Shown here: positions 34,979 through 45,225 of the stretch, one piece after another
Position numbering within the stretch: the stretch's first letter is position 1
Layout of the letters: every line of letters starts with the position of its first letter
From: Ignavibacteriales bacterium
Lineage (GTDB): Bacteria; Bacteroidota; Ignavibacteria; Ignavibacteriales; Melioribacteraceae
Direction: 5' to 3'
Length of the DNA: 56,120 bases
NCBI GenBank assembly: GCA_021740915.1
Contig: JAIOYW010000023.1
Location: forward strand, 1 to 56,120
Translations under genes and position numbers: made by a program
Notes under the pieces: generated by a model
Seen by the model: the letters and a program-made list of their open reading frames with translations, nothing else
What the model was told of the DNA's origin: nothing
Databases searched by the model: none

Positions 34979-35345
34979 TTACATTAAATGAACTGATATG
35001 CACATGTGTACAAGTACTTATTTTCTTTTGGATTATTTTTTAACTCTTCTGCCCTAAGATAATATTATAAATTAATATTTACTGAAAAGAACCATCAAAT
35101 GAATACTAAATAATTGAATCTTGAAGCTAATTTTTTAACGATACCGGGATTATCAAATATTATGTTTGTTTAAACCATTTCTGAAACAGCCGTCAGATTG
35201 AACAGGCTGATGATGCTTCAATATTTCAAATTCTAATTCCCTAACCGGGCGGGGAAAATGTATCCATCAACCAGTTAAGAATCAGAGATGAAAGTTGGAC
35301 GGGGGAAAGGCAGAGAAGTCAGAATTTAGAGGTAAAAAGGTGATT
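34979..35345. other. Intergenic region
   Basis: No gene is visible in these 367 bases. It begins at the broken edge of the restriction-modification remnant and ends at the 3' end of the AraC-type regulator gene. I see no clear terminator. Confidence 0.4.
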
Positions 35346-37076
35346 TCAGATTATTTTCGGGACATCCTTTTTTTTGTTTAGCTTTATATTTTTCAGAAAA
35401 AAGGAAGGGGAAACCCCTGTGTAGGCTGTAAAAACTTTTATAAAAGCAGTTCGGCTCTTAAATCCGCAGTAATTTGAAATTCCGTCAATGGTGTAATTGT
35501 CAAAAAATCCCGATTCCATTAGAACAATTATTTCCTGCATTCTGAGTTTATTAACATATCCGTTAAAATTCGTCATCAGTATATGATTTATTGCATTTGA
35601 GAGGTATGAACGGTTTGTATTCAATTGTTCGGCAACCTTCAGTATTGTAATCTCTGTCTGAAGAAATATTTTCTCATTTTGCATTAATTCTTCCATACGA
35701 TTTATCAGATCTTTCAACTTTTCATCTTCAACTGTAGTCGCAGAATTTTTCTCTTTCGAGATTATATCCTTTTTCTTAATTATTCTTGATTTTTCGGCCT
35801 CTAATGTTTTATCTACTAATTTTAAATTTGCCCTTCTTAAACGAACATGTAAAATGAAGATTACTATTAAAACTAATGTGAGCGAAACTATAGAATAGAT
35901 TAAAATTCTGTTAAAATTACTTTCAAAACTTAACTGCATTTTAAGCTTTTCGTAATTATTTTTTGCTAATATTTGAAGATATTCCCATTTATTCTGTGCC
36001 TTAAGGATTGAATCTTTAGTTGAAATAAGTTTCTCTTTATATGCAATTGCATTTATTGGTTTATTTAGCTTTTCATATATTTTTGATAACAGTTCATAGT
36101 ACTTTGAATTTAGAGATAATGAAGAGAATCCTTTGTCTAAATAAGATTCACCTATTTTGGAATAATATAATGCAGAATCCGGTTTCCCGTTTTCATAACA
36201 GACTAAGCCTTTAGTTAGGAATAAATTTGCAGCAAATTCATTTTGTCTAAATTTTAACGCATTATTAATGCTTATGTTGAAATAAAACCCGGCTGATCTA
36301 TAATCTTTTATTATTAAAGATATTTCAGCTAATTTACAATAAATATAAACCGCTGCAATTGAATCAACAATCTGCTGAGTTCCCTTATTCACTTCTTTAA
36401 GTGAAATTAAGAATTTCCTTTTTGCCGAATCATAATCCTCATTTTTCATATCAATTAAGGCAAGATTGTTTCTAATTACCCTTTTTCTCCAGTTTTCCCA
36501 CTGTCCGATTTCCCCTTTAAGCACGTTAATTTCTTCAAAAACTTCTTTAGCTTCGTTATATAAACCGGCAGCAAAGTATAAATCTCCTATGGCCTGCTTT
36601 GTTGTTACAACTCCATCAACTCCCGGCATTTTCTGATAAATATTATTCGCCTCGAGAATAGCCACCATGGCGGAATCGTATTTTTCCATCTTTCTGTAAT
36701 AATTACTTTTTGTAATTAAAGCTGCAGCCATAATTCCGGTCAGATCATTTTTTTTAGCCACATAATAAATAGAATCCAGGCTGACTATCAGATTATATTC
36801 ATAATAATTAAGTGAAAATAATTTTGCAATAAGATGAGGTTCTAAGCCAATTTTTTTTGTTTTTGCCAGCATCAAGCCGGCATATTTTTTTGAAATTTCA
36901 GGTGGGTTAATATAGATTTCCCAGGCTATCGCTCCAACCGAATCATTTAATACTGATCGATCCAGTCTTTCCAGATTCTCAATTCTTTTTTCAATTGATT
37001 GAGCACTCAATTGATCCGGATTTTGTAAAAAAAGAATTGTACAAATACAACTGAGAAACCTTAAATGTCGGATCAT
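35346..37076 (-). CDS. TPR-transmembrane-AraC regulator (module 1)
   Basis: The 576-residue protein has a signal peptide (MIRHLRFLSCICTILFL), a long helical TPR region outside the cytoplasm (residues about 25-375) and one membrane segment (about 393-415, ILIYSIVSLTLVLIVIFIL). A linker leads to a C-terminal AraC DNA-binding domain (about 470-565) with VAEQLNTNRSYLSNAINHIL and ISNYCGFKSRTAFIKVFTAY. It is probably a membrane-bound regulator that senses an envelope signal. ATG at 37076 was chosen, since the upstream frame to 37205 would hide the signal peptide. It is divergent from the LamG/T9SS gene, its likely target. A paralogue lies at 42128-43840. Confidence 0.85.
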   Translation of the reverse strand: MIRHLRFLSCICTILFLQNPDQLSAQSIEKRIENLERLDRSVLNDSVGAIAWEIYINPPEISKKYAGLMLAKTKKIGLEPHLIAKLFSLNYYEYNLIVSLDSIYYVAKKNDLTGIMAAALITKSNYYRKMEKYDSAMVAILEANNIYQKMPGVDGVVTTKQAIGDLYFAAGLYNEAKEVFEEINVLKGEIGQWENWRKRVIRNNLALIDMKNEDYDSAKRKFLISLKEVNKGTQQIVDSIAAVYIYCKLAEISLIIKDYRSAGFYFNISINNALKFRQNEFAANLFLTKGLVCYENGKPDSALYYSKIGESYLDKGFSSLSLNSKYYELLSKIYEKLNKPINAIAYKEKLISTKDSILKAQNKWEYLQILAKNNYEKLKMQLSFESNFNRILIYSIVSLTLVLIVIFILHVRLRRANLKLVDKTLEAEKSRIIKKKDIISKEKNSATTVEDEKLKDLINRMEELMQNEKIFLQTEITILKVAEQLNTNRSYLSNAINHILMTNFNGYVNKLRMQEIIVLMESGFFDNYTIDGISNYCGFKSRTAFIKVFTAYTGVSPSFFLKNIKLNKKKDVPKII

Positions 37077-37137
37077 TTTTTGGGAAAAATTCGTGTGCAA
37101 ATAAAATTTAAACGAAAAACAACCAGTTATTTTGTTC

Positions 37138-37155
37138 ATTTTGGTAAATATGCAC
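37138..37155 (+). promoter_or_regulatory. Shared motif in divergent promoter 1
   Basis: ATTTTGGTAAATATGCAC lies between the divergent AraC-type regulator and LamG genes, 107 bases before the LamG start. Its first 13 bases match ATTTTGGCAAATA at 43974 in the second module with one difference. Candidate binding site for the AraC-type regulators. Confidence 0.35.
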
Positions 37156-37261
37156 ATAATAATCAAAATAAAGAATAAATATCCCCCTCTAAAATATGAC
37201 AACATACTATCAACTTTTGTATTTTGATAATATAAAGAGAAACATCTAAAAGAGAAACAAC

Positions 37262-40200
37262 ATGAAGAAATTAATTACACTTACCTCATTATTTATTACA
37301 TTAAATCTTTTCGCTCAAAATAATTCATTACAGTTTGACGGAATCAATGATCATATTAATAGCGGTACAATAAATCTTTCCGGTTCCGCAATAACTCTGG
37401 AAACATGGGTGAAAGCAGATGCTTTTCAGTCCAATTTCCCTTATATCTCCCAAATAGCGGGTACGGAAGCATCTGGAAACTCAGCCTTTCTCAGGCTGGG
37501 TGATGGCGATATTCCCGCCGGTAATAAAGTACAATTCGTACTGCAATTTGGAGGAAGTCAAATTAAATTAACAAGTTCCTCAACACTTCAAACCGGTCAA
37601 TGGTATCATATAGCCGGAACTTATGACGGTACTAATATGAAGGTTTATATTAACGGTGCCCAGGATGCAAGTAACAGCCAATCCGGAAGTTTTACATCAA
37701 ATTCAACTTTTTATCTTGCTACAAATGATGGTTCCGGAAGATTTCTCGATGGTACTCTGGACGAAGTCCGTGTTTGGAATGATGCACGCACAGAAACGGA
37801 AATCCGCCAGAATATTTACAGAGAATTACCCGATCCTTCATCTGAGACAAATTTGATTGCATATTACAAGCTAAATGAATCATCCGGCACAACTGCAAGC
37901 GACAGCAAAAACAACTATGATGGAACTTTGACTAATATGGCGGGAAGTGAATGGGTAACAGAAAGCCCATTTGAAGCACCAAAATACGCCCTGGATTTTG
38001 ACGGAACTAATGATTATGTACAAGCCGGAGCAATAGCTTTTACGGGCAGCACACTTACAATTGAAGCCTGGATCAGACCCCGCACATTTAATGATGGCAG
38101 TGATGCCAATATTACCGATTTAGTTAAAGATGCAAACGAGAAGTTAGTTTTAAGAATTGGTGACGGAGGAATTGAAAACAACAGGCTCCAGTTCGTTCTA
38201 AGTATTGGAAACACCCAATACAAATTGCAGGCAAATACATTATTAAGTGCTGATACCTGGTATCATGTAGCCGCTGCTTATGATGGAAGTAATATGAAAT
38301 TATATATTAATGGAGTTGAGGATAATACAACAGGCAGAACCGGAAATATAGATGCCGGCGCCGGTAATTTGCTTATTGGCGGAAATTCCGGAGGGCGGCG
38401 TCTTGATGGTAAAATGGATGAAGTTCGTATCTGGTCAACTGCCAGATCGGCATCAGAAATAAGCAGTAATATGACAAGTTTGCTGAATGGGTTTGAAACC
38501 GGACTAACAGCTTATTACAGATTTGATGATGGAACGGGCACAACTCTTACCGATCAAAAATCAACTTATAATGGCACATTAACAAATATGGATAATGCCG
38601 ATTGGGTAAATTCCTACGCAATGGTTTTAGCCGAAGACGCAACCGATATTTCAACTACAAGTTTTACGGCAAATTGGGATTGCCCGGGTACGGGAAGTAG
38701 CTTTGATGACGGTTATACAATTCAGTATTCAACAACTTCAGACTTTTCAAGTGGAAATAATACAACAACTGCCACAAGCTCTGAGACAAGTAAATCAATT
38801 ACCGGACTTTCAGCCGGCACTACTTATTATTACCGTGTAAGCGGAAAAAGAAGCGGTGACGCTACTCTTGAATACAGCAATGTTAAAAGCGCCGCAACAA
38901 CTTCGCTTATAAGTTATATTGTTAGCGGAGCCGGCAGTTCCGAAGTTAACGGCACTTACGTGGAAAGCGGAACATATAACGGTAAAACACAATATAGATT
39001 AGGAAGTACAGATTATTATCTGAGATACAATGGTTATGGTAGTAACCGGTGGGAAATTTGGAATGACAATTACTGGGAAACATTATATTATACCAATGTC
39101 GCAGGTGATACTCCTCCTTCAACAGGATGGACAACCTATTTTGGCGATGATCCTGCTCCAAGCGTTGAAATTTCCAGTCCGTCCATTGCATATTCTGCGT
39201 CGGAATTTAATGAATCTTATGATGATGACGGATCAATTAGTAATAATATAACGATCACATGCAATAATGTTGACGGGGTTGAATTTACCGGAACTAACGG
39301 AGATAATTTTGTTACCGGCGGTAAAGTAGTTGTTACAAATCTCCCTCCCGGGCTTACTGCTGTAATAACCAGAACAGATAATTTGACCTTAAGTGTTAGC
39401 CTTACGGGTAACGCGACTTCTCATGATTACCCGAATTCTGTTCCAGACTTAACATTTACTTTTCAGAACAGCGCATTCAGCAATAATGATGCTTCAGGTG
39501 TAAGAAATTCGACAAAAGCCGATTTGATCGTGAACTTTTATGATACCTGGGGGCCTGATGCTGTTCAACCCCCGCTTCAGGATCCCGGTTCGCCTTACGA
39601 TGCAAATACAAACCCTTATGTAGTATCCTCTTTAGCTCATCTAAGCTGGCTTAGTCAAAACACAAGCGGATGGGATAAAGCCTACATTCAAAGCGGCACT
39701 ATAGACGCTTCTCAGACTCAGTATTGGGATGATAGTGACGATGATAGTGACGGAGATAAATTTAATGATGCGAACGATGCGATTTCGGCAGGAAATAACG
39801 AAGGTTTTCAGAGAATAGGTATTTATTCAAATAATTTTACAGGTAACTATAACGGGCAATATTATGTAATAAAAGGATTGTACATATTTAGTAGTTCAGA
39901 GCGTGTCGGATTCTTTGGTTATTTTAATGGAACAGTGACAAATCTCGGACTTATTGATGCGGATATAACAATGGGTTCTTTCAATAATGGAATCTTAACC
40001 GGACAAATGATGGGTGGTGTAATTGAAAATTGTCTGGTCACCGGAAGTATTGTTTCTAATTCCCAAAACATGGGTTCAATAACTGGCTATATGGCATCTG
40101 GAACTATTAGAAATTGTTATTCAACCGCTTCGGTATCCTCTTCAAGTATTAGAATTGGAGGATTCCTACAAACAATTAATTCTGGCACTATTTCAAATTG

Positions 40201-42076
40201 TTATTCAACTGGGAGAGTAAGTGGAGGACCTCCTACAGGTGGATTTGTGGCAACATATAATTCCGGAACAGTAACAAGTTGCTATTGGGATACTGAAACA
40301 TCCGGGCAAACTTCAAGCGCCGCCGGAACCGGTTACACAACTGCACAAATGAAAGTCCAGGGTAATTACTCCGGATGGGATTTTACAAATACCTGGGGAA
40401 TTGACGCAAATATAAACGATGGTTATCCATATCTGAAAGGTTTTCTTGATAATATCAGTGAACCAATCACACAAGCCACAGATCCGGCTTGCACAGAAAT
40501 CGGAAATATTTACGCAAATTTAAGCTGGACAAATGGGAATGGTGAGATGAGATTCGTTTTCGCTAAAGAAGGGAATAGCGGAACCGCTTCGCCTGTTGAT
40601 TTTAATAATTACGAGGCTTCAATCGGTTTTGGACAAGGAACACAAATTGGGAGTACAGGCTGGTATTGTGTTTATAAAGGGACCGGGAATTCAGTTTCAA
40701 TAAAAAATCTATCTCCTAACACTGCATATATATTCCAGGTTTTTGAAGGCAATGGTTATTCAACATTTTATAATTTTAATACTTCTTTAACTTCAAATAG
40801 TATAAGTACAACAACTGAAAATTCCGTTCGTTCAAACTTAGCGCTTACATTTGACGGTACGGATGATTATGTGTCCTTGCCTAATGAACTTTATAATACT
40901 AATTTCTCCGGTGGTTCAGCTATAACAATTGAATATTGGTTTAAAGGAACACAATTACAATCCCCGCTAAGGTTTCAAGATGGAAATGGTTATCTCGTTG
41001 CCGGGTGGAACAGCCCGCCGCAGTTCATAATCTCTTCTGATGGCGGTACAAACGGGGTACAAATTGCCACAGATGCCGCGGTTGAAGATAACCAATGGCA
41101 TCATGTAGCTTGTGTTTGGCAAAAAAATACTGCAGGAGGGTTTAAAACATATCTGGATGGTTCCCTTTCAAATTCCAAAGATGCTGGCAATGTAGATCTT
41201 CCAACAATAACATCTGGGGGCTATATTGGTTGTTATAATGCCTCAGGCGAATTTATAAATGGACAGATGGATGAGATTAGAATATGGAATGTGGCAAGAA
41301 CAGCAGAACAGATTTCGGGAAACATGAAAACTGAACTGACTGGAGGTGAAGCCGGATTGGTTGCTTATTATAATATGAATTCAATAAATAAAAATATCCT
41401 GGAAGATAATACTACTGCCAAAGGAGCAAACCAAGGGACATTGTTTAATGGTGTTTATTACTCCGAAGCTGACGATATTTCGACCCTTCCTGTAGAACTC
41501 ACTTCATTCACTGCCAAAATATACGAGAACAAAGTAACACTTAACTGGCAGACCGCAACAGAAGTGGATAATTACGGCTTTGAAATACAAAGGCAGTATT
41601 CCGGGAAGAGAATTCCAAACCCGGAATGGGAAAAAGTTGGTTTTGTGGCAGGTCACGGCAGCAGTAATTCACCTAAAGAATATTCTTTTGCTGATGAATC
41701 TATACAAAACGGGATTTATTCATACAGGCTAAAACAGATAGACATCGATGGTGAGTTTGAATACTCCGGTGTGCTGGAGGTTGAGGTAAATTTTCTGCCT
41801 AAAGAGTTTTCTCTTTCACAGAATTATCCTAATCCGTTTAATCCAAGCACGACAATAAAATATTCAATCCCTGCAGGCGTAGAGCCGTCATATATGACGG
41901 CTCTAATAGTGTACGACATTCTCGGAAACGAAGTAGCTACTTTGGTAAACGAAAGACAAAAATCTGGCAATTACGAAGTAAAATTTAATGCTTCCAACTT
42001 GGCAAGTGGAATTTATCTATATAGATTGCAAAGTGGCAGTTTTGTACAAACAAGGAAACTAATTCTGTTAAAATAA
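37262..42076 (+). CDS. Giant secreted LamG/fibronectin/GLUG protein with T9SS sorting domain
   Basis: The 1604-residue protein has a signal peptide (KKLITLTSLFITLNLFAQ). Two LamG/concanavalin-like domains follow (about 22-210 and 245-420, each ending GTLDEVRVWN- or GKMDEVRIWS-type), then a fibronectin III domain (about 455-545) and a beta-rich middle. GLUG repeats (about 850-1000) show GFFGYFNGTVTNLGL and TISNCYSTGRV. A third LamG domain (about 1190-1390) comes before the T9SS type A sorting domain (QNYPNPFNPSTTIKYS, ending KLILLK). It should be exported by type IX secretion and attached to or released from the cell, probably binding polysaccharide. A 24-bp palindrome is inserted in frame in the sorting domain. 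Confidence 0.92.
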   Translation: MKKLITLTSLFITLNLFAQNNSLQFDGINDHINSGTINLSGSAITLETWVKADAFQSNFPYISQIAGTEASGNSAFLRLGDGDIPAGNKVQFVLQFGGSQIKLTSSSTLQTGQWYHIAGTYDGTNMKVYINGAQDASNSQSGSFTSNSTFYLATNDGSGRFLDGTLDEVRVWNDARTETEIRQNIYRELPDPSSETNLIAYYKLNESSGTTASDSKNNYDGTLTNMAGSEWVTESPFEAPKYALDFDGTNDYVQAGAIAFTGSTLTIEAWIRPRTFNDGSDANITDLVKDANEKLVLRIGDGGIENNRLQFVLSIGNTQYKLQANTLLSADTWYHVAAAYDGSNMKLYINGVEDNTTGRTGNIDAGAGNLLIGGNSGGRRLDGKMDEVRIWSTARSASEISSNMTSLLNGFETGLTAYYRFDDGTGTTLTDQKSTYNGTLTNMDNADWVNSYAMVLAEDATDISTTSFTANWDCPGTGSSFDDGYTIQYSTTSDFSSGNNTTTATSSETSKSITGLSAGTTYYYRVSGKRSGDATLEYSNVKSAATTSLISYIVSGAGSSEVNGTYVESGTYNGKTQYRLGSTDYYLRYNGYGSNRWEIWNDNYWETLYYTNVAGDTPPSTGWTTYFGDDPAPSVEISSPSIAYSASEFNESYDDDGSISNNITITCNNVDGVEFTGTNGDNFVTGGKVVVTNLPPGLTAVITRTDNLTLSVSLTGNATSHDYPNSVPDLTFTFQNSAFSNNDASGVRNSTKADLIVNFYDTWGPDAVQPPLQDPGSPYDANTNPYVVSSLAHLSWLSQNTSGWDKAYIQSGTIDASQTQYWDDSDDDSDGDKFNDANDAISAGNNEGFQRIGIYSNNFTGNYNGQYYVIKGLYIFSSSERVGFFGYFNGTVTNLGLIDADITMGSFNNGILTGQMMGGVIENCLVTGSIVSNSQNMGSITGYMASGTIRNCYSTASVSSSSIRIGGFLQTINSGTISNCYSTGRVSGGPPTGGFVATYNSGTVTSCYWDTETSGQTSSAAGTGYTTAQMKVQGNYSGWDFTNTWGIDANINDGYPYLKGFLDNISEPITQATDPACTEIGNIYANLSWTNGNGEMRFVFAKEGNSGTASPVDFNNYEASIGFGQGTQIGSTGWYCVYKGTGNSVSIKNLSPNTAYIFQVFEGNGYSTFYNFNTSLTSNSISTTTENSVRSNLALTFDGTDDYVSLPNELYNTNFSGGSAITIEYWFKGTQLQSPLRFQDGNGYLVAGWNSPPQFIISSDGGTNGVQIATDAAVEDNQWHHVACVWQKNTAGGFKTYLDGSLSNSKDAGNVDLPTITSGGYIGCYNASGEFINGQMDEIRIWNVARTAEQISGNMKTELTGGEAGLVAYYNMNSINKNILEDNTTAKGANQGTLFNGVYYSEADDISTLPVELTSFTAKIYENKVTLNWQTATEVDNYGFEIQRQYSGKRIPNPEWEKVGFVAGHGSSNSPKEYSFADESIQNGIYSYRLKQIDIDGEFEYSGVLEVEVNFLPKEFSLSQNYPNPFNPSTTIKYSIPAGVEPSYMTALIVYDILGNEVATLVNERQKSGNYEVKFNASNLASGIYLYRLQSGSFVQTRKLILLK
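41881..41904. repeat. 24-bp perfect palindrome in the T9SS domain coding sequence
   Basis: AGAGCCGTCATA is followed directly by its exact reverse complement. It lies in frame inside the sorting domain, between the TTIKYS strand and the VYDILGNEV strand, and encodes a loop (EPSYMTAL). Confidence 0.85.
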
Positions 42077-42085
42077 TTTTCAACA

Positions 42086-42130
42086 TAGGGACGTTTTGCA
42101 TTTATCCGCTTTTGGCTGAAAACGTTCCTA
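42086..42130. terminator. Shared bidirectional hairpin terminator
   Basis: TAGGGACGTTTT (42086-42097) pairs with AAAACGTTCCTA (42119-42130) with one G-T wobble, a 12-bp stem and 21-base loop. It stands between the stops of the convergent LamG and AraC-type genes and overlaps the latter's last codons. T-rich runs occur on both strands. Confidence 0.5.
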
Positions 42131-43840
42131 CATATTTTCAGTAACCGATTTATAGTTATTTATATAAAATGAAGGTGTTACGCCAACTTGTTTTTTAAAG
42201 GCTGTACGAAAAACTGTTCTACTCATAAAACCACAAGTCGATGCAATACCTTCAATAGTCATGCTATCGGCTTTTCCTTCATGAATCAAATCGATTGCTT
42301 CTTTTACTCTATATTTATTTATGTATGAATTAAAATTGTCGTTTTTCTTTTGGTTAATTGCTTTTGAAAGATACGTTCTATTAGTATTTAATAATTTGGA
42401 TACTTTTTCTATTGTTAAATCCTTTTCAAGGAATAATTTTTCATTAACTATCAAGTATTCTAATTCTCCATATAATTCATCCAATTTAAGAGAATCTAAT
42501 TGATTTTTTTGAGAATTTTCATTGTTAGTGTCCACTTCTTTGGCAATATTTGAGGCTTCATATTTTCTATTATCTATATAATGTTTAACATGATTTAAGT
42601 ATGATTTTCTTAGTTTTAAGTAAAATAATAAAATAAACGAAGTGAAAATAATGCCGACAATTGATATGATTACAAGAAACTTAAGACTTATTTGGCTTAA
42701 TTCGTAATTATGTTTTATTGCATCATATTCTTTTTCAGCTTTTATTACCAAAGCGCGTGATTTTGCCGTTTGATCGGCAAAGATATCCTTCTGTTCTTTT
42801 GCTTTCTTTAGATAAAAAAGAGATTTATTAGCCAAATAAATTTTTTCATAAATTTGAGAGAATAAATAATATATATCGTAATAAAAAACTGCATCGTAAT
42901 TATATTTTTTCTCTAAATCTAAAATAATTTCAAGTTGTTTTAATGCTTCTTCAAACTTTCCTTGCATGTAATTAGTTTTACTTTTTTCATAATAAAAATT
43001 GGGCTTGAAGCTATTAAAATCAAATAAAATAATAATTTCGTTCCCTTTTTCAACATATTTAACGGCGTTTGTCAGATCGCCTAAACTAATATAAAGTTCT
43101 ATAATCTGGACATATATGTAAAGTAAAGTTTCAGCGTTTGTTGAACAATTAGGCTGCAAATCATTTAGTTCTATGGATTTAAAAAACCATTGGAGAGCTT
43201 TTGGATAATTTCCTTTCCCTTTTTCAATTAAGCCAAAATTAAAAAGCAATGTTCTATGAATCCAATTCTCCCATAATCCCCTATCGACATCACTATTATA
43301 TATTTCCAAATAATATTTATTTGCTTCATCGTATAGAGCTGTTCTGTATAGAATATCCCCGATTTTAAGAGCTGAAACAATATAATTTGTTTTAAACCCA
43401 CCACGTTTATAATTATCTCTTGCCCATAAAATTGCTGTCATTGCCTTATCATACTGAAAAGCTTCCATGTATATTTCGCACTGGTTTTCCAGCGCCATAC
43501 CCATAAGGTAAGGTTCATCAATTTTGCTTGCTAATTTATATGCCTCTTCCAAATATTGAATTTTATTATCAGGAGCGTACTTACCTAAATTAATTAATAC
43601 TCCAGCTTCAAAGTGTTCTCCCTTTTGTTTTACTCTTTCATATATAACTTTGCTTTTTTCAAACTTTATTGAAATATCGCTAATATCATATAGCATGCCG
43701 AAAAGAGTTCCCAGTTGTTTATCAAGTTCAGACCCATTGTAATACTTAAGAGAATCAATTTTTCTATTAATTTCATCAAAAGCATAATTCTGATAACCGG
43801 TGATGTAAAAAGAAAGGAATAAGAGAACAATATACTTCAT
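42128..43840 (-). CDS. TPR-transmembrane-AraC regulator (module 2)
   Basis: The 570-residue protein has the same plan as the 35346-37076 product: a signal peptide (MKYIVLLFLSFYITGY), TPR-like helices (about 30-370), one membrane segment (about 386-410, FLVIISIVGIIFTSFILLFY) and an AraC domain (about 465-565). The AraC domain shows VSKLLNTNRTYLSKAINQKK and IASTCGFMSRTVFRTAFKKQ. It is AT-richer than the housekeeping genes of the window. It is divergent from the S74 and T9SS pair. A soluble or wall signal is probably sensed by the TPR part and passed through the membrane to DNA binding; this is inference. Confidence 0.85.
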   Translation of the reverse strand: MKYIVLLFLSFYITGYQNYAFDEINRKIDSLKYYNGSELDKQLGTLFGMLYDISDISIKFEKSKVIYERVKQKGEHFEAGVLINLGKYAPDNKIQYLEEAYKLASKIDEPYLMGMALENQCEIYMEAFQYDKAMTAILWARDNYKRGGFKTNYIVSALKIGDILYRTALYDEANKYYLEIYNSDVDRGLWENWIHRTLLFNFGLIEKGKGNYPKALQWFFKSIELNDLQPNCSTNAETLLYIYVQIIELYISLGDLTNAVKYVEKGNEIIILFDFNSFKPNFYYEKSKTNYMQGKFEEALKQLEIILDLEKKYNYDAVFYYDIYYLFSQIYEKIYLANKSLFYLKKAKEQKDIFADQTAKSRALVIKAEKEYDAIKHNYELSQISLKFLVIISIVGIIFTSFILLFYLKLRKSYLNHVKHYIDNRKYEASNIAKEVDTNNENSQKNQLDSLKLDELYGELEYLIVNEKLFLEKDLTIEKVSKLLNTNRTYLSKAINQKKNDNFNSYINKYRVKEAIDLIHEGKADSMTIEGIASTCGFMSRTVFRTAFKKQVGVTPSFYINNYKSVTENM

Positions 43841-43902
43841 TTAGTAAATTTCCATAAAAAGACTAATTCATGACATCCCCAAAATAAAAATTTAAGTCGT
43901 GC

Positions 43903-43990
43903 TTGGCAATATTTACCAATCTTGCCACCTTTAAATATGCTGGTATCTTGAATTTATCTTATACTTACCGATTATTTTGGCAAATAAATT
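43903..43990. promoter_or_regulatory. Shared motifs in divergent promoter 2
   Basis: ATTTTGGCAAATAAATT lies at 43974-43990, 62 bases before the S74 gene. An inverted relative, ATTGGTAAATATTGCCAA on the minus strand, lies at 43903-43920. Both resemble ATTTTGGTAAATA at 37138 in the first module. Confidence 0.35.
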
Positions 43991-44052
43991 ACAAATCAAA
44001 AGATAAAGCAAATTTAATAAAAATAATTTCACAAAAATATAAAGGTGTATAA

Positions 44053-45207
44053 ATGAAAAAATTATTACTTACCCTAATCTTAGTTCTTTTTGCATTGCAA
44101 ATATTTGCACAAAATATTACAAATACTTTGGGCGATAACGGCTTTTTTTATATTAAAGACGCAACTGCAACACCAAATACTTGGTTTACTTTGCAAGAAT
44201 CTAACGGCTACGTCGGTATCGGAACAACAAATCCAACTTACAAATTAGAAGTAAATGGTAATATCAAAGCAAGTCACTTTGGGCTTGATGCTACAGGTTA
44301 TTTTCAGACCCAAACCATTGATGGAAGCACTGAAGATATTGTTATTGCTTGTGATAATAATGATTTTTTCTTTTATGAACGCGAAAGTGATTTTTACCAG
44401 TTTAATATAGGTGGAGCAGCAAAACTGCGTATTCAGGCAAATGGCAGGGTCGGCATCGGAACAGAATCACCAGACGCTCCGTTGCATGTTTCTGGGTCTG
44501 TTGGAATTAGTTCAGCAGCAAGCTACTTTAATTCTGGTACAAATAGTCAACTTTACTGGAGTAACCCCGGCACTTTTAATGTAACCATACGTGCCAGTAA
44601 TGATATTATGGCAGGTGGTTCTATTGTGGCAACATCCGACAAAAGGGTAAAAGAAAATATTACAGAATTGCATCATTCTTTAGATTTGATAGGCAAGCTG
44701 AGACCCGTTTCCTATAACAAGATAGATAAAGTGGAACAAGGCAACAGGATTAAATACGGATTTATAGCTCAGGAAGTGGAAGAAGTTATTCCTAATGCAG
44801 TAAATACCGGCAAAGGCGAAATCCCCGTATTAAAACCATTTGAATCGGTTGATTTTGAAGCGGGTGTAAGCTATACTCTGTTGGTTAAAAACGGCGATGA
44901 TATTGTAGAGCAAAAATACACTACAAAAGATCCGAGACCCGAAGGCGAGATCATCGTAAAATCGAAGACCGTGGATGACTTTAAGTCTTTAACCTACGAT
45001 ATGATTTTCACCGTGGCAGTGGATGCAATCCAGGAACAGCAAAAACAAATTGAAGAACTTAAAGCCGCTAATTTGTTATTAGCACAAAAATTACAAGTAA
45101 TTGACGAACTTAAAGTGGAGCTTGTTAAGCTTCAGAAAGCTTTTGAAAATAAAGATTTACAAGCACCAAATAATCAAATAAGACTTACAACTCTTGAGAA
45201 CAAGTAA
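44053..45207 (+). CDS. Secreted protein with S74 intramolecular chaperone domain
   Basis: The 384-residue protein has a signal peptide (LLLTLILVLFALQIFAQ) and two VGIGT-x-[NS]P repeats (GYVGIGTTNPTYKLEVNGN; RVGIGTESPDAPLHVSG), as in phage-fibre-like trimeric stalks. The C-terminal peptidase S74 chaperone domain (about 195-330) has the conserved ATSDKRVKENI and KYGFIAQEVEEVIP. S74 domains help a trimeric fibre fold and often cleave themselves off at the Ser-Asp step. A coiled coil (about 325-370, EQQKQIEELKAANLLLAQKL) ends the protein. There is no T9SS domain. It lies 18 bases before a T9SS protein and divergent from an AraC-type regulator. Confidence 0.9.
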   Translation: MKKLLLTLILVLFALQIFAQNITNTLGDNGFFYIKDATATPNTWFTLQESNGYVGIGTTNPTYKLEVNGNIKASHFGLDATGYFQTQTIDGSTEDIVIACDNNDFFFYERESDFYQFNIGGAAKLRIQANGRVGIGTESPDAPLHVSGSVGISSAASYFNSGTNSQLYWSNPGTFNVTIRASNDIMAGGSIVATSDKRVKENITELHHSLDLIGKLRPVSYNKIDKVEQGNRIKYGFIAQEVEEVIPNAVNTGKGEIPVLKPFESVDFEAGVSYTLLVKNGDDIVEQKYTTKDPRPEGEIIVKSKTVDDFKSLTYDMIFTVAVDAIQEQQKQIEELKAANLLLAQKLQVIDELKVELVKLQKAFENKDLQAPNNQIRLTTLENK

Positions 45208-45225
45208 ATTTGATAAGGTGACAAA

